A DNA stretch of 64,000 bases from Hyphomonas sp. (GTDB lineage: Bacteria; Pseudomonadota; Alphaproteobacteria; Caulobacterales; Hyphomonadaceae), in contig VMTE01000013.1 in assembly GCA_013791775.1 (NCBI GenBank), forward strand, positions 62,001 to 126,000. Reading direction: 5' to 3'. Each line of letters begins with the position of its first letter. Positions within the stretch are counted from its first letter, which is position 1. Position numbers and translations under genes: made by a program. This document shows, in pieces, positions 49,987 to 57,986 of the stretch. The notes under the pieces are model-generated. The model saw nothing but the letters and a program-made list of their open reading frames with translations, had not been told where the DNA came from and did not search any database.

Positions 49987-51021
49987 ATGTCCGGCCTTAA
50001 CCTTGTCGTGCTTCGTGATCCTGTACCGGTTTGGGACGCGGCCGCGCCGGCGCCGCCCGGTCCGCGTCTCGACTTCGAGCTGATCCGGGAACGGATTTCG
50101 GGACAGTATGTTTCATCGGCCTCCCTGAAGTCGCCCCTGGCCAGGCGGCTTGCCGGCGGCAACAGTGCCATGGCCGCCGCTTTCGCGACCTTCGAGGTGC
50201 GCGCGCAGGCCGCCAATGTCTTTACCACCGGCGAGGAGATCGCCTTCCGCCTGTTGCCGCTTCTGAACGCATCGAGCTGGAAGGGGCGCCTCTTCAGTGT
50301 CATCCATTCCAGTCACAGCTTCAAATGGCGCCAGGCTGCGCGGCTGTTGGGAACGGCCAAGGTTGGCACCTATTTCACGGTATCGACCCAGCAGCGCGAC
50401 GTTCTGGTGCAGAAGGCCGGCCTGCCGGCGGACAAGGTCGTGTTCATCCATCACAGCGTCGACGCAGACTTCTACGATCCCTCGAAGGCCCCGGCGGCCA
50501 GCGGCGAAGGCTATGTCTTCGCCTGCGGACTGGAGAATCGGGACTATGCCACGCTGACGGCCGCTGCCGCGCAGGTGCCTTGGCCGGTGCGCGTGCAGGC
50601 CTACGGGTTCTTCCCGCAGGCGGATGCCCGGGACGAAGGCTTGCCGGCGAACCTCGAGATCAACCGTACACGGCTCTCCCATGACGACTTGCGGGCCCGC
50701 TATGCCGGTGCGCGTTTCGTCGTGGTGCCGCTGCACGCCGTACCGTATGCGGCTGGCGCGACCGGCATCCTGGAAGCCATGGCCATGGGCAAGGCCGTGA
50801 TTGCAACGCAGTCCTCGGGGCTCGCCGATTACATTGCCCCGGATACCATCCTGAAGGTACCTGCGGGTGACCCGGCCCGCCTTGCAGACGCCATGGGCGC
50901 GCTCTGGCGCGATCCGGCGGCCTGCGAGGAGATGGGCCGCGCGAACCGCGAATGGGTGCTGCGTCATGCCAGCATTGAGCGATACACCGCCGCGATCGCG
51001 GACCGGATTCTGGCGGACTGA
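49987..51021 (+). CDS. Glycosyltransferase (GT-B type)
   Basis: A 344-residue glycosyltransferase with the C-terminal donor-site block RFVVVPLHAVPYAAGATGILEAMAMGKAVIATQSSGLADYI, typical of GT4-like enzymes with an acid in GILEAMAMG. The N-terminal half (TGEEIAFRLLPLL, VIHSSHSFKW) is divergent. GAGGA at ~49974-49978 supports the ATG at 49987 over 49954. It is followed 8 nt later by a flippase gene, so the two likely serve one polysaccharide pathway. Confidence 0.82.
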   Translation: MSGLNLVVLRDPVPVWDAAAPAPPGPRLDFELIRERISGQYVSSASLKSPLARRLAGGNSAMAAAFATFEVRAQAANVFTTGEEIAFRLLPLLNASSWKGRLFSVIHSSHSFKWRQAARLLGTAKVGTYFTVSTQQRDVLVQKAGLPADKVVFIHHSVDADFYDPSKAPAASGEGYVFACGLENRDYATLTAAAAQVPWPVRVQAYGFFPQADARDEGLPANLEINRTRLSHDDLRARYAGARFVVVPLHAVPYAAGATGILEAMAMGKAVIATQSSGLADYIAPDTILKVPAGDPARLADAMGALWRDPAACEEMGRANREWVLRHASIERYTAAIADRILAD

Positions 51022-51029
51022 AATCGCCC

Positions 51030-52505
51030 ATGCTGAGATCGCAGATCCTCAAGGGTACTTCCTGGCTTCTGGCCGGACGCTTCATCAGCAATGCGCTGGG
51101 ACTGCTCAGCACGCTGATCGCTGCGCGTCTGCTGATGCCTGAGGATTTCGGCCTGATGGCCATCGCGATGAGCGTGTTCGGCATTGCCGGCGCGGTGGTG
51201 GAGTTGCCGGTCGGCGCTGCGCTTGTGCAGATGAAGACGGCCGGGAAGGCGGAATTCGATACGGCCTGGACGATCAACGTCCTGCGCGGCTGCATCGTGG
51301 CGATCCTGATGGTTCTCGCAGCCTGGCCCGCGTCGCTGATCACGGGTGATCCTCGCCTCTTCGGCCTGGTCACGGCACTGGCGGCCTATCCGCTGATCCT
51401 CGGTCTGCGCAATTCCTGGTTCGAGCAGTACATTCGCGACATGGATTTCCGCCGCGAGGCGCTGCTGGATGTGCTGACCAAGATCACCTCGATCACGGTC
51501 ATCGTCTGGGTTGGCCTTGCCACGCGCAGCTACTGGGCCTTGCCGCTCGGCCTCATCGCAGCGGGTCTTGCCAATACGGCCGCTTCTTTCCTGCTGCGTC
51601 CGCAGCTTCCTGCCTTTGGCCTCGGCGCATTCAAGAAGTTCTTCGGATTCTCGGTCTGGATTGGTCTCGGCAACGTGGCTGACAGCGTTCGGGATGCGAG
51701 CACGAACTTCTTCCTCGGGCGCGTACTCGGCAATGCCCGGCTCGGTGCCTTTGCCGTCGGCTCGCAGTTCGGCGAGCGGCTTGAGCTTGTGCTCTATGCA
51801 CCGATGGAGCGCACCTTGTTTGCCGCGTTCAGTTCGATCCAGGACGATGCGGCGCGGGTGCGCGAGGTCTATCTCAAGAGCCTCCACACCTGCGCCGCGA
51901 TCATCCTGCCGGTCTGTGCAGGGATGGGCCTTCTCGCGCCCGAGATCATCGGTGTCGCGTTGGGGCCGAACTGGCCGGTTGCTTCGCTGGTGCTGGCTTT
52001 TGTGGCGCCGATCACGGCCATCTACCTGCTTGCGGGACTGAGCAATTCACTGGCCAACGCGCTTGGCCATCCGCGCGAATTGTTCAAGTTCAAGGCGCTT
52101 TCAGCGGCGCTGCACATTCCGGCGTTGGCGGTGGGGTTGATCGGCTTCGGCCTCGTGGGCGCGCTCTGGGCCTGCGCCTTCACGGCGCTCGGCTGGTATC
52201 TGGCCAGCCTGCATGTGGTCGCCCGGGTCACCGGATTGACCCTGCGGGCGCAGATGGAAGTGATCGGCCGCTCGGCGGCGTCGACTTTGGTGATGTGCGG
52301 CGTCGTCGCGGCGCTCCGGCAGGGGGTGTTTGAAGGCGGTGCGGATACGTTCGCTGGCATGATCGTTCAGGCCGGCATGCTGGCGGCCGCCGGCGCGCTG
52401 ACCTATATCGGCGCGCACCTTACGCTCTGGCAATTGTCCGGGCGGCGTGAGGGAATCGAGGCACTCGCGCTTTCGGTCCTGGGGCGGCGGCTTTCGGCCT
52501 TGTGA
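51030..52505 (+). CDS. Wzx-like polysaccharide flippase (MOP superfamily)
   Basis: A 491-residue polytopic membrane protein with about twelve to fourteen helices. The opening (LKGTSWLLAGRFISNALGLLSTLIAARLLMPEDFGLMAIAMSVFG) is typical of O-antigen/exopolysaccharide flippases of the Wzx/PST group that move lipid-linked sugars across the inner membrane. It is preceded by a glycosyltransferase and converges on the ATP-grasp-like gene, overlapping it by 86 bases. Confidence 0.9.
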   Translation: MLRSQILKGTSWLLAGRFISNALGLLSTLIAARLLMPEDFGLMAIAMSVFGIAGAVVELPVGAALVQMKTAGKAEFDTAWTINVLRGCIVAILMVLAAWPASLITGDPRLFGLVTALAAYPLILGLRNSWFEQYIRDMDFRREALLDVLTKITSITVIVWVGLATRSYWALPLGLIAAGLANTAASFLLRPQLPAFGLGAFKKFFGFSVWIGLGNVADSVRDASTNFFLGRVLGNARLGAFAVGSQFGERLELVLYAPMERTLFAAFSSIQDDAARVREVYLKSLHTCAAIILPVCAGMGLLAPEIIGVALGPNWPVASLVLAFVAPITAIYLLAGLSNSLANALGHPRELFKFKALSAALHIPALAVGLIGFGLVGALWACAFTALGWYLASLHVVARVTGLTLRAQMEVIGRSAASTLVMCGVVAALRQGVFEGGADTFAGMIVQAGMLAAAGALTYIGAHLTLWQLSGRREGIEALALSVLGRRLSAL

Positions 52506-53394
52506 TCCCGGACGGCTGGTCGCCCTGTTCGCCCAGCATACGGACGATCTCTCCGGCAAATGCCTTCAGCATCAGGTCCGTGCCGTCACCGAACTTCTCG
52601 GTGCCGCTGAAGGCTCCGACGCCGAGTGTCTTGTTGGCATCGAACACGAACGGCGTGCCGTCCACGAGGACATAGTCGATCTTTCCGTAGTCGAGCTTCA
52701 GGCGGTGGCGCATGTTCAGAAGGCGCGGATGCGGCGTGAAGGGCAGGCAGGAGACGTGCTCGTCTTCGGTAATGATTTTGGCGGCAGAGCGTTCGATGTT
52801 CTCGTAATGCAGGTCGCCGAGGAAGATGTATTCGCGAAGCAGGTTCTTCGCGCCGTCTTTTTCCAGGATCAGCTTCTGTACGATGTTGTCGCGGGTGAAA
52901 TAGGCGCGCGGCACGTCCGCGAGGTCCGGGAAGATACGGTAGTCGGCCTTGGTACGGATGAGCGGCTTCGGCGCGCCGGACAGGGCGCGCCGGGCGCGGC
53001 GCGCGACGAGACTCAGCAGATTTCGGTCACCGTGTTCAGGCGCGCCGCCATAGTTGAGATTGGATTTGACGATGACCGGCGCGGGATAGGCTTCGGCGCT
53101 GTTCAGCAGTCCATCGACGAAAGTGTGCTTGCGGATATCGAGCGCGTAGCCGTTGATCTGGCGCGCGTAGCGGCCGGCAAACCGGGCGATGCCGGGGTGA
53201 ACAACCGACCGGTCGACGTGCACGAAGATCGCGTCCGCCGGGACAAACCGGCCGGTTCCGTAGAGGTGGATGATGTCGATGCCAAGGGCTTCGAGATAGT
53301 CCGCGATCTGCATGACCATGTAATATCGCGCGCCCGGCGGAGCGTCCGGACTGTGCAGGATCGCCAGCTTCTTTCTGCATTCCGGCATGAGCAT
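52420..53394 (-). CDS. ATP-grasp-like protein in polysaccharide cluster
   Basis: A 324-residue soluble protein. The segment PAPVIVKSNLNYGGAPEHGD (ATP-grasp Lys), RTKADYRIFPDLADVPRAYF, and the later DYVLVDGTPFVFDANKTLG with the metal-binding Asp/Asn suggest an ATP-grasp fold, probably ligating an amine or acid to a polymer. That fold assignment is by pattern and moderate. An ATG at 53394 or 53388 may start. The C-terminus overlaps the flippase gene by 86 bases. Pro-rich tail (ITRPKAAAPGPKARVPRFPH). Confidence 0.72.
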   Translation of the reverse strand: MLMPECRKKLAILHSPDAPPGARYYMVMQIADYLEALGIDIIHLYGTGRFVPADAIFVHVDRSVVHPGIARFAGRYARQINGYALDIRKHTFVDGLLNSAEAYPAPVIVKSNLNYGGAPEHGDRNLLSLVARRARRALSGAPKPLIRTKADYRIFPDLADVPRAYFTRDNIVQKLILEKDGAKNLLREYIFLGDLHYENIERSAAKIITEDEHVSCLPFTPHPRLLNMRHRLKLDYGKIDYVLVDGTPFVFDANKTLGVGAFSGTEKFGDGTDLMLKAFAGEIVRMLGEQGDQPSGITRPKAAAPGPKARVPRFPHAARTIARA

Positions 53395-53507
53395 TGCGGC
53401 CTTGTGGTTCGGCCGGAACGCAAGCTCGGTGTTCCGGCAATCCTTCCGGACACTAGCCGCAAGTGGTAAATTTCAGCTGGGGACGACGTGTCAAATTCAA
53501 TCGAAGT

Positions 53508-54182
53508 TCAGGCGCGCAGTGCTGCAACTTCGGCGGGCTCCAGAAGCCGCCAGGCGCCGTCCGGAAGATCGCCCAGTGTCAGCGGACCAAAGCGCGATCG
53601 GTGCAGGGTCTCGACGTGATTGCCCGCTGCGGCGAACATGCGGCGGACCTGATGGTAGCGTCCTTCGTTGAGGGTGAGGCGGGCGGTGCGCTCGCCGGTG
53701 ACGTCCAGCTGGGCCGGCAGGCAGGGCTTGTCCTCGCCGCGCAGGACTAGCGTGCCGGACGCGAACAGCGCCGCTTCATGGCCCTCCAGCGGACGCGCCA
53801 GATGCGCATCGTAGGTCTTCTCTATGCTCGACTTCGGCGAGATCAGCCGGTGCAACAGTGCGCCATCATCGGTAAACAGAAGAAGTCCGGTCGTATCCGC
53901 ATCGAGGCGGCCGACCGACGAGACCTTCGGATCGCGCTTCTGGAAACGAGCGGGCATCAGATCGTATACCAGCCGCCCCTGATCGGAGTGGGAGCATGTA
54001 AACCCGGCGGGTTTGTTCAGCATCAGGATCATACCGGCAGGCGGATCGAGCGGCTCGCCGTCGATGCGCAGCGCGTCTCCATCGCCGGTCACACGCCCGT
54101 CGCGGATCGCGATCGCCATTTCCTTGCGCGAGCCATAGCCTAGCGCGGCAAGTTGCTTGGCCAGTTTGCGAACGTCGCTCAT
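53508..54182 (-). CDS. RsuA/RluE-type 16S/23S rRNA pseudouridine synthase
   Basis: A 224-residue enzyme with an N-terminal S4-like RNA-binding part (RKLAKQLAALGYGSRKEMAIAIRDGRVTGDG) and the catalytic GRLDADTTGLLLFT (Asp94). The C-terminal GRYHQVRRMFAAAGNHVETLHRSRFGPL is typical of the RsuA family. It isomerises a uridine in rRNA; which base is modified is not clear. It overlaps the methyltransferase stop by ATGA. Confidence 0.93.
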   Translation of the reverse strand: MSDVRKLAKQLAALGYGSRKEMAIAIRDGRVTGDGDALRIDGEPLDPPAGMILMLNKPAGFTCSHSDQGRLVYDLMPARFQKRDPKVSSVGRLDADTTGLLLFTDDGALLHRLISPKSSIEKTYDAHLARPLEGHEAALFASGTLVLRGEDKPCLPAQLDVTGERTARLTLNEGRYHQVRRMFAAAGNHVETLHRSRFGPLTLGDLPDGAWRLLEPAEVAALRA

Positions 54183-55222
54183 TTCGGCCGTTTTGGTCGT
54201 TCGGCCCGGATGATCTTGTAGCCGCCTTCATCCTCGAGCATTTCGTGCGACTTGAAGCAGGCGGCGAGCTCGCCCTCATAGGGCAGGTGCCGGTTGGCGA
54301 CGAGCCAGAGTGTGCCGCCAGGCTTCAATGTCTGCGCGGCGGCGCGGATGAACCCCCGGCCCAGCGCCGAGTTATCCGCCCGCCCGGTATGGAAGGGCGG
54401 GTTCATCACGACGAAATCATAGGCCTTCTGCGGCAGGTCGGTCAGCACATCAGACCAATGCGCCGTGAACCGGCCCTCGAAGGGGGCGAGCGTCTGCTCG
54501 ATGCAGGCGCGCGCGCGGTATTCGGCTTCGTAGAGGTCGATCCGCTCGACCTTCGGGCAGTGAAGCAGGATCTCGCGCGTCAGGAATCCGTAGCCTCCAC
54601 CCAGGTCGGCGCCGATGCCCTTGGTGGATTCGGGCACGGAATCGGCCAGCAGTTCACTGCCGGGATCGACCCGGTCCCAGCTAAACAGGCCCGGACGGCT
54701 CCAGAGGCCGGGCTCGATCTCGCGCACGCTGTCCTCGGCGATCCAGTCCTCGGCCAGCGCCGTGTTGACGTTGGCAGCTACCTTGCGGGCCCAGAAGGCG
54801 CGGCACTTGTGTTTTGACAGGCTGCCGGCCTCGCCCGCGATTTCCGCGAGTTGCTTCTCGCCGGTCTTGCCGCCCAGCGTGTTCGGCAGGCTGGCGAGCA
54901 CGTAACTGCCTTCCGGCGCTGCCAGCAGGGCGCGGGCATAGAGTGCCCGGGCCTGGTCGCGCTGGCGGGGCGGCACCACGATCGTCAGTGCGGCTTCCGG
55001 CAAATCAACCGAGTCCACCGCCAGCACGCTGTAACCGGCAGCCTTCAGGGCGTCGTGGGCCGTTTTGAGGCTGGTGCGGCAGACCACGCGGTCCTTCGGC
55101 AACTGGGCCAGCCAGGGGCCGGGCTCGGCGTTCAGCACGAGGATCGTGCCGGTCTCGGGCAAAGGTACGGCGCCGCTGTCGAAAGCGAGCAAGAGCGTGT
55201 CAAAAACAACAGGGTCCATCAT
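54179..55222 (-). CDS. RsmC-like class I SAM methyltransferase
   Basis: A 347-residue methyltransferase with a degenerate N-terminal and a C-terminal SAM domain (IGADLGGGYGFLTREIL, LYEAEYRARACIEQTL, and FVVMNPPFHTG, the catalytic NPPF motif). This is typical of 16S rRNA G1207 N2-methyltransferase RsmC. The start ATG at 55222 (or 55219) was taken; a GTG at 55231 is possible. It is coupled to the pseudouridine synthase gene by ATGA, so both may serve rRNA modification. Confidence 0.88.
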   Translation of the reverse strand: MMDPVVFDTLLLAFDSGAVPLPETGTILVLNAEPGPWLAQLPKDRVVCRTSLKTAHDALKAAGYSVLAVDSVDLPEAALTIVVPPRQRDQARALYARALLAAPEGSYVLASLPNTLGGKTGEKQLAEIAGEAGSLSKHKCRAFWARKVAANVNTALAEDWIAEDSVREIEPGLWSRPGLFSWDRVDPGSELLADSVPESTKGIGADLGGGYGFLTREILLHCPKVERIDLYEAEYRARACIEQTLAPFEGRFTAHWSDVLTDLPQKAYDFVVMNPPFHTGRADNSALGRGFIRAAAQTLKPGGTLWLVANRHLPYEGELAACFKSHEMLEDEGGYKIIRAERPKRPK

Positions 55223-55251
55223 CGGCGGCACCGATAGCGGCGTGCGGCGCC

Positions 55252-55286
55252 AAAGAAAAGCCCCGCCGGCTTTGGACCGGCGGGGC
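55252..55286 (-). terminator. Rho-independent terminator of the thiolase gene
   Basis: Read on the minus strand a 10-bp stem (GCCCCGCCGG / CCGGCGGGGC) with a 7-nt loop is followed by TTTTCTTT. It lies 23 nt after the thiolase stop. This is a good intrinsic terminator. Confidence 0.88.
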
Positions 55287-55309
55287 GCTTCATTGTTTGG
55301 TGGGCCGGA

Positions 55310-56560
55310 TCAGGCGCCGAGACGCTCGATGATGATGGCCGGGGCCATGCCGCCGGCGGCGCACATGGTGACGAGGCCGTAGCGGCCGCCCGAACGCTCA
55401 AGCTCGTCAAGTGCGGTGCCGATCAGGATCGATCCGGTGGCGCCGATCGGGTGGCCGAGGGCCATGGCGCCGCCATTGATGTTCACCTTGTCGCGGTTGA
55501 GCTTCAGGTCACGGATGAACTTCTCGGTCACGACCGAGAAGGCTTCGTTGATTTCATAGACGTCAATATCGTCCGTCGTGAGGCCGGCTTTTTCGAGCAC
55601 TTTCTTCGCTGCCGGAACCGGGGCGTTGAGCATCAGTGTAGGGCAGTCGCCCATGTTGGCGGTGGCAACAACGCGCGCGCGCGCCTTCAGGCCGTGCTTT
55701 TTCATGTAGCCTTCCGAGGACAGAAGGATCGCGGCGGCGCCATCGACAACGCCCGACGAGTTTCCGGCATGGTGGACGTGGTTCACCTTGCCCACGAGCT
55801 GCGGGTAAATGCGCGTGAGGAGGTTGCCATAGGTATTGCCCTGATCATCGACCGGGATGTCCATGTACATGTTGAACACGGTCTTCAGGCCCGCAAGGCT
55901 TTCCATCGTGGTCTGCGGACGCGGGAATTCTTCATGATCGAGGGCCAGTGATCCGTCCACGTTGTAAACCGGCACCAGAGATTTCGCGAACCGGTTTTCT
56001 TTGATGGCCTGGGCGGCGCGCTGCTGGCTGGTGACCGCGAGGCGGTCAACGGCTTCGCGGTCGATGCCTTCCAGCGTGGCGATGGCGTCGGCGCAAACGC
56101 CCTGCTGTGTTTGCGGATGACTGGCGCGAAGGCGCAGGTTGCCCACGTCCATCGTCGGCGGCGATTTCGGATCGGCGGTGGCCGCCGTGTAGCTCATCAT
56201 TTCGCAGCCGCCCGCGATCACGCAATCTTCCATGCCCGACATGATCTGCGCCGCCGCAAGGCTGACGGACGTGATGCCCGAGCCGCAGAACCGGTCGAGC
56301 GTTACGCCCGAAGCCTTGATGCTGTAACCGGCATCGAGCGCGGCCATCCGGCCCATGTCGGCGCCCTGCGCGCCGCGCTGGCTGGAGGTGCCCCAGATGA
56401 TGTCATCTACGGTTGCGGTGTCGAGCTTGTTGCGCGCCGCAATCGCGCTGAGCACGGTCGCCGCCAGGTGCTGCGGGTGCATATGGGCGAGGGCGCCCTT
56501 GCCGACCTTGCCGATGCCGCGAGGGGTGCGGCAGGCATCAACGATATAGGCTTCAGCCAT
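55310..56560 (-). CDS. Acetyl-CoA acyltransferase (thiolase)
   Basis: A 416-residue thiolase acting in fatty-acid beta-oxidation or acetoacetyl-CoA synthesis. The nucleophile Cys92 lies in [12 protein letters not shown]. The C-terminal signature [11 protein letters not shown] and [13 protein letters not shown] carry the catalytic His and Cys. [12 protein letters not shown] is also typical. GGGAGATC precedes the ATG at 56560. A TTACG-N4-CGTAA palindrome (56627-56640) upstream may regulate it. The degradative versus biosynthetic role is not decided by sequence. Confidence 0.93.
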   Translation of the reverse strand: MAEAYIVDACRTPRGIGKVGKGALAHMHPQHLAATVLSAIAARNKLDTATVDDIIWGTSSQRGAQGADMGRMAALDAGYSIKASGVTLDRFCGSGITSVSLAAAQIMSGMEDCVIAGGCEMMSYTAATADPKSPPTMDVGNLRLRASHPQTQQGVCADAIATLEGIDREAVDRLAVTSQQRAAQAIKENRFAKSLVPVYNVDGSLALDHEEFPRPQTTMESLAGLKTVFNMYMDIPVDDQGNTYGNLLTRIYPQLVGKVNHVHHAGNSSGVVDGAAAILLSSEGYMKKHGLKARARVVATANMGDCPTLMLNAPVPAAKKVLEKAGLTTDDIDVYEINEAFSVVTEKFIRDLKLNRDKVNINGGAMALGHPIGATGSILIGTALDELERSGGRYGLVTMCAAGGMAPAIIIERLGA

Positions 56561-56622
56561 GATGGATCTCCCTTGTGTGATCTTGTTTGTCAGGCCCTTG
56601 GTCGTCGGGCGCTTGGTGGCAT

Positions 56623-56643
56623 CGCTTTACGCGAACGTAAGCG
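56623..56643. promoter_or_regulatory. TTACG-N4-CGTAA palindrome in the thiolase promoter region
   Basis: The palindrome TTACG-CGAA-CGTAA (56627-56640) extends to CGCTTTACG and CGTAAGCG with one extra T. It is centred ~73 bp upstream of the thiolase start, in the divergent promoter region with the retropepsin-like gene. It resembles, from memory, the TTTACG-N4-CGTAAA sites of MerR-type LiuR regulators of acyl-CoA catabolism. The regulator is not encoded here. Confidence 0.45.
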
Positions 56644-56737
56644 TAAGCGAAAGCCGTGACGTTGGGGGAAGGCGGGTCCCACTTTTGCTGTCCGGCCGGG
56701 CGATTCCGTGGCATGGTCTCTCACGGGAGAAACGCAC

Positions 56738-57706
56738 ATGGCGCAAAGCCGTGGTCCGATATGGCAGCTGGCGGCCCTCGCGGTCGGGCATGCTCTTGTG
56801 GCAAATGCGGCGGGCGCGACCGAGCGCGCGGTGATCCCGTTCGAGATGAACCGGTTCGATCACATGGTGGTTGAACTTCGGCTCAACGAGCTGACATCGA
56901 CGACCGGCGTGGTCGATACCGCCGCCACCTTCGCCATGGTGGACAGCACGGCCGCCCTGCGCAGCGGCGTGGCGCCGCCGGGCGCGGCGGCCCGCACCGT
57001 GAATATCCTCGGCGTGAACGGCACGCAGGATTATCCGGTCGTCCGATTGAATACCGTCGAGGCCGGGAACCTGCGGATTCATGCCGTCGATGCCGCCTTT
57101 AACGATGCCATCGGTGTGCCGGGATCGGCTGCGAATGTGTTGCCGGCCTCTGCCTTTCCCGGCGATGTGCTCGAGTTCGATTTCGAAGCCGGAACCATCT
57201 CTGCCTACGATGGCAGACCCGACATCGCACGCTCGCGCGTGGCTGACTCGCTGGCCTATACGGTCGAGGGTGGTCTGATCTTCATCGACGTACGGATCAA
57301 CGGTAAGCGTGGACGCGCGCTGATCGATACCGGCTCCAGCCTGTCCTATGTGAACTCCGCCTTTGCGCGGCAGGCCTCGATGCGCCGCAACGAAGACCTG
57401 ACGCACATGCTGTTCGGCGCCACCGGCGACACCGAGACGGCCTGGATCGCAACCGCCAGGAAGGTGCGTCTGGCGGATTTCTTCGTGCCTGATGCCCACC
57501 TCATGGTTTCAGATCCGGTGCTGCTCGATGAGCTTGGCCTGCTGGCAGAACCGGTCATGGTGCTCGGGCTCGACTTCCTGTCGAAGTTCCGGCTGCAGTT
57601 TGACCGGCGCAAGCAGCGCCTGATTCTCAGCCTGCCCGGCGACACGACCGGCCGCGTCGGTCTGGCGCTGTCGGCGGACGCGACCCGGCTGCCGCAGGAA
57701 CGCTAG
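56738..57706 (+). CDS. Retropepsin-like aspartic protease, exported
   Basis: A 322-residue protein with a signal peptide-like N-terminus (MAQSRGPIWQLAALAVGHALVANAAGATE). The second half contains ALIDTGSSLSYVN, with the DTG triad at 197-199, and a closing VLGLDFLSKFRLQFDRRKQRL typical of retropepsin-like (aspartyl_protease_2) domains. An earlier copy (VVDTAATFAMVDS, 60-62) looks like a second, degenerate lobe with DTA in place of DTG. GGGAGA stands before the ATG at 56738. Location is probably periplasmic. Substrate unknown. Confidence 0.8.
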   Translation: MAQSRGPIWQLAALAVGHALVANAAGATERAVIPFEMNRFDHMVVELRLNELTSTTGVVDTAATFAMVDSTAALRSGVAPPGAAARTVNILGVNGTQDYPVVRLNTVEAGNLRIHAVDAAFNDAIGVPGSAANVLPASAFPGDVLEFDFEAGTISAYDGRPDIARSRVADSLAYTVEGGLIFIDVRINGKRGRALIDTGSSLSYVNSAFARQASMRRNEDLTHMLFGATGDTETAWIATARKVRLADFFVPDAHLMVSDPVLLDELGLLAEPVMVLGLDFLSKFRLQFDRRKQRLILSLPGDTTGRVGLALSADATRLPQER

Positions 57707-57986
57707 CGGCGCCACGAAAAGTGGTCCCGGTTTTCATATACACACCGCAACCAACAAGGTTGTTGGATCAAAACGCTGGTTCCGAGAATCAGCGCCTTAT
57801 TCTGGCGCAATGGTCCTTGTGCCTCATCCTGAATGCGCCGGACTCCAGCGACGCATGCGGCGTCCGTGATCGGAATCGATCCACGGCGTGATCGGCGGAC
57901 TTTCCGGGCGCGGATGTTCGGGCTTTGCCGGTAGCAGCCATCAGGCTGCGGCCCCAAAGGGAGGGCCAGATTATCCGACAGGCACC
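57707..57986. other. 280-bp intergenic gap with small palindromes
   Basis: No convincing gene is seen. There are small palindromes at 57792-57808 (GCGCC, 7 nt, GGCGC) and 57934-57949 (GCAGCC-ATCA-GGCTGC). Near 57711-57735 the sequence reads CACGAAAAGTGG...CCGGTTTTC, resembling, from memory, a common intergenic element of alphaproteobacteria. Frames through it have no recognised homology. Confidence 0.5.

Noticed and set aside
57707-57986. A small gene in the gap after the retropepsin-like gene
   Set aside because: Overlapping frames exist on both strands, but none has a convincing start signal, domain or codon pattern.
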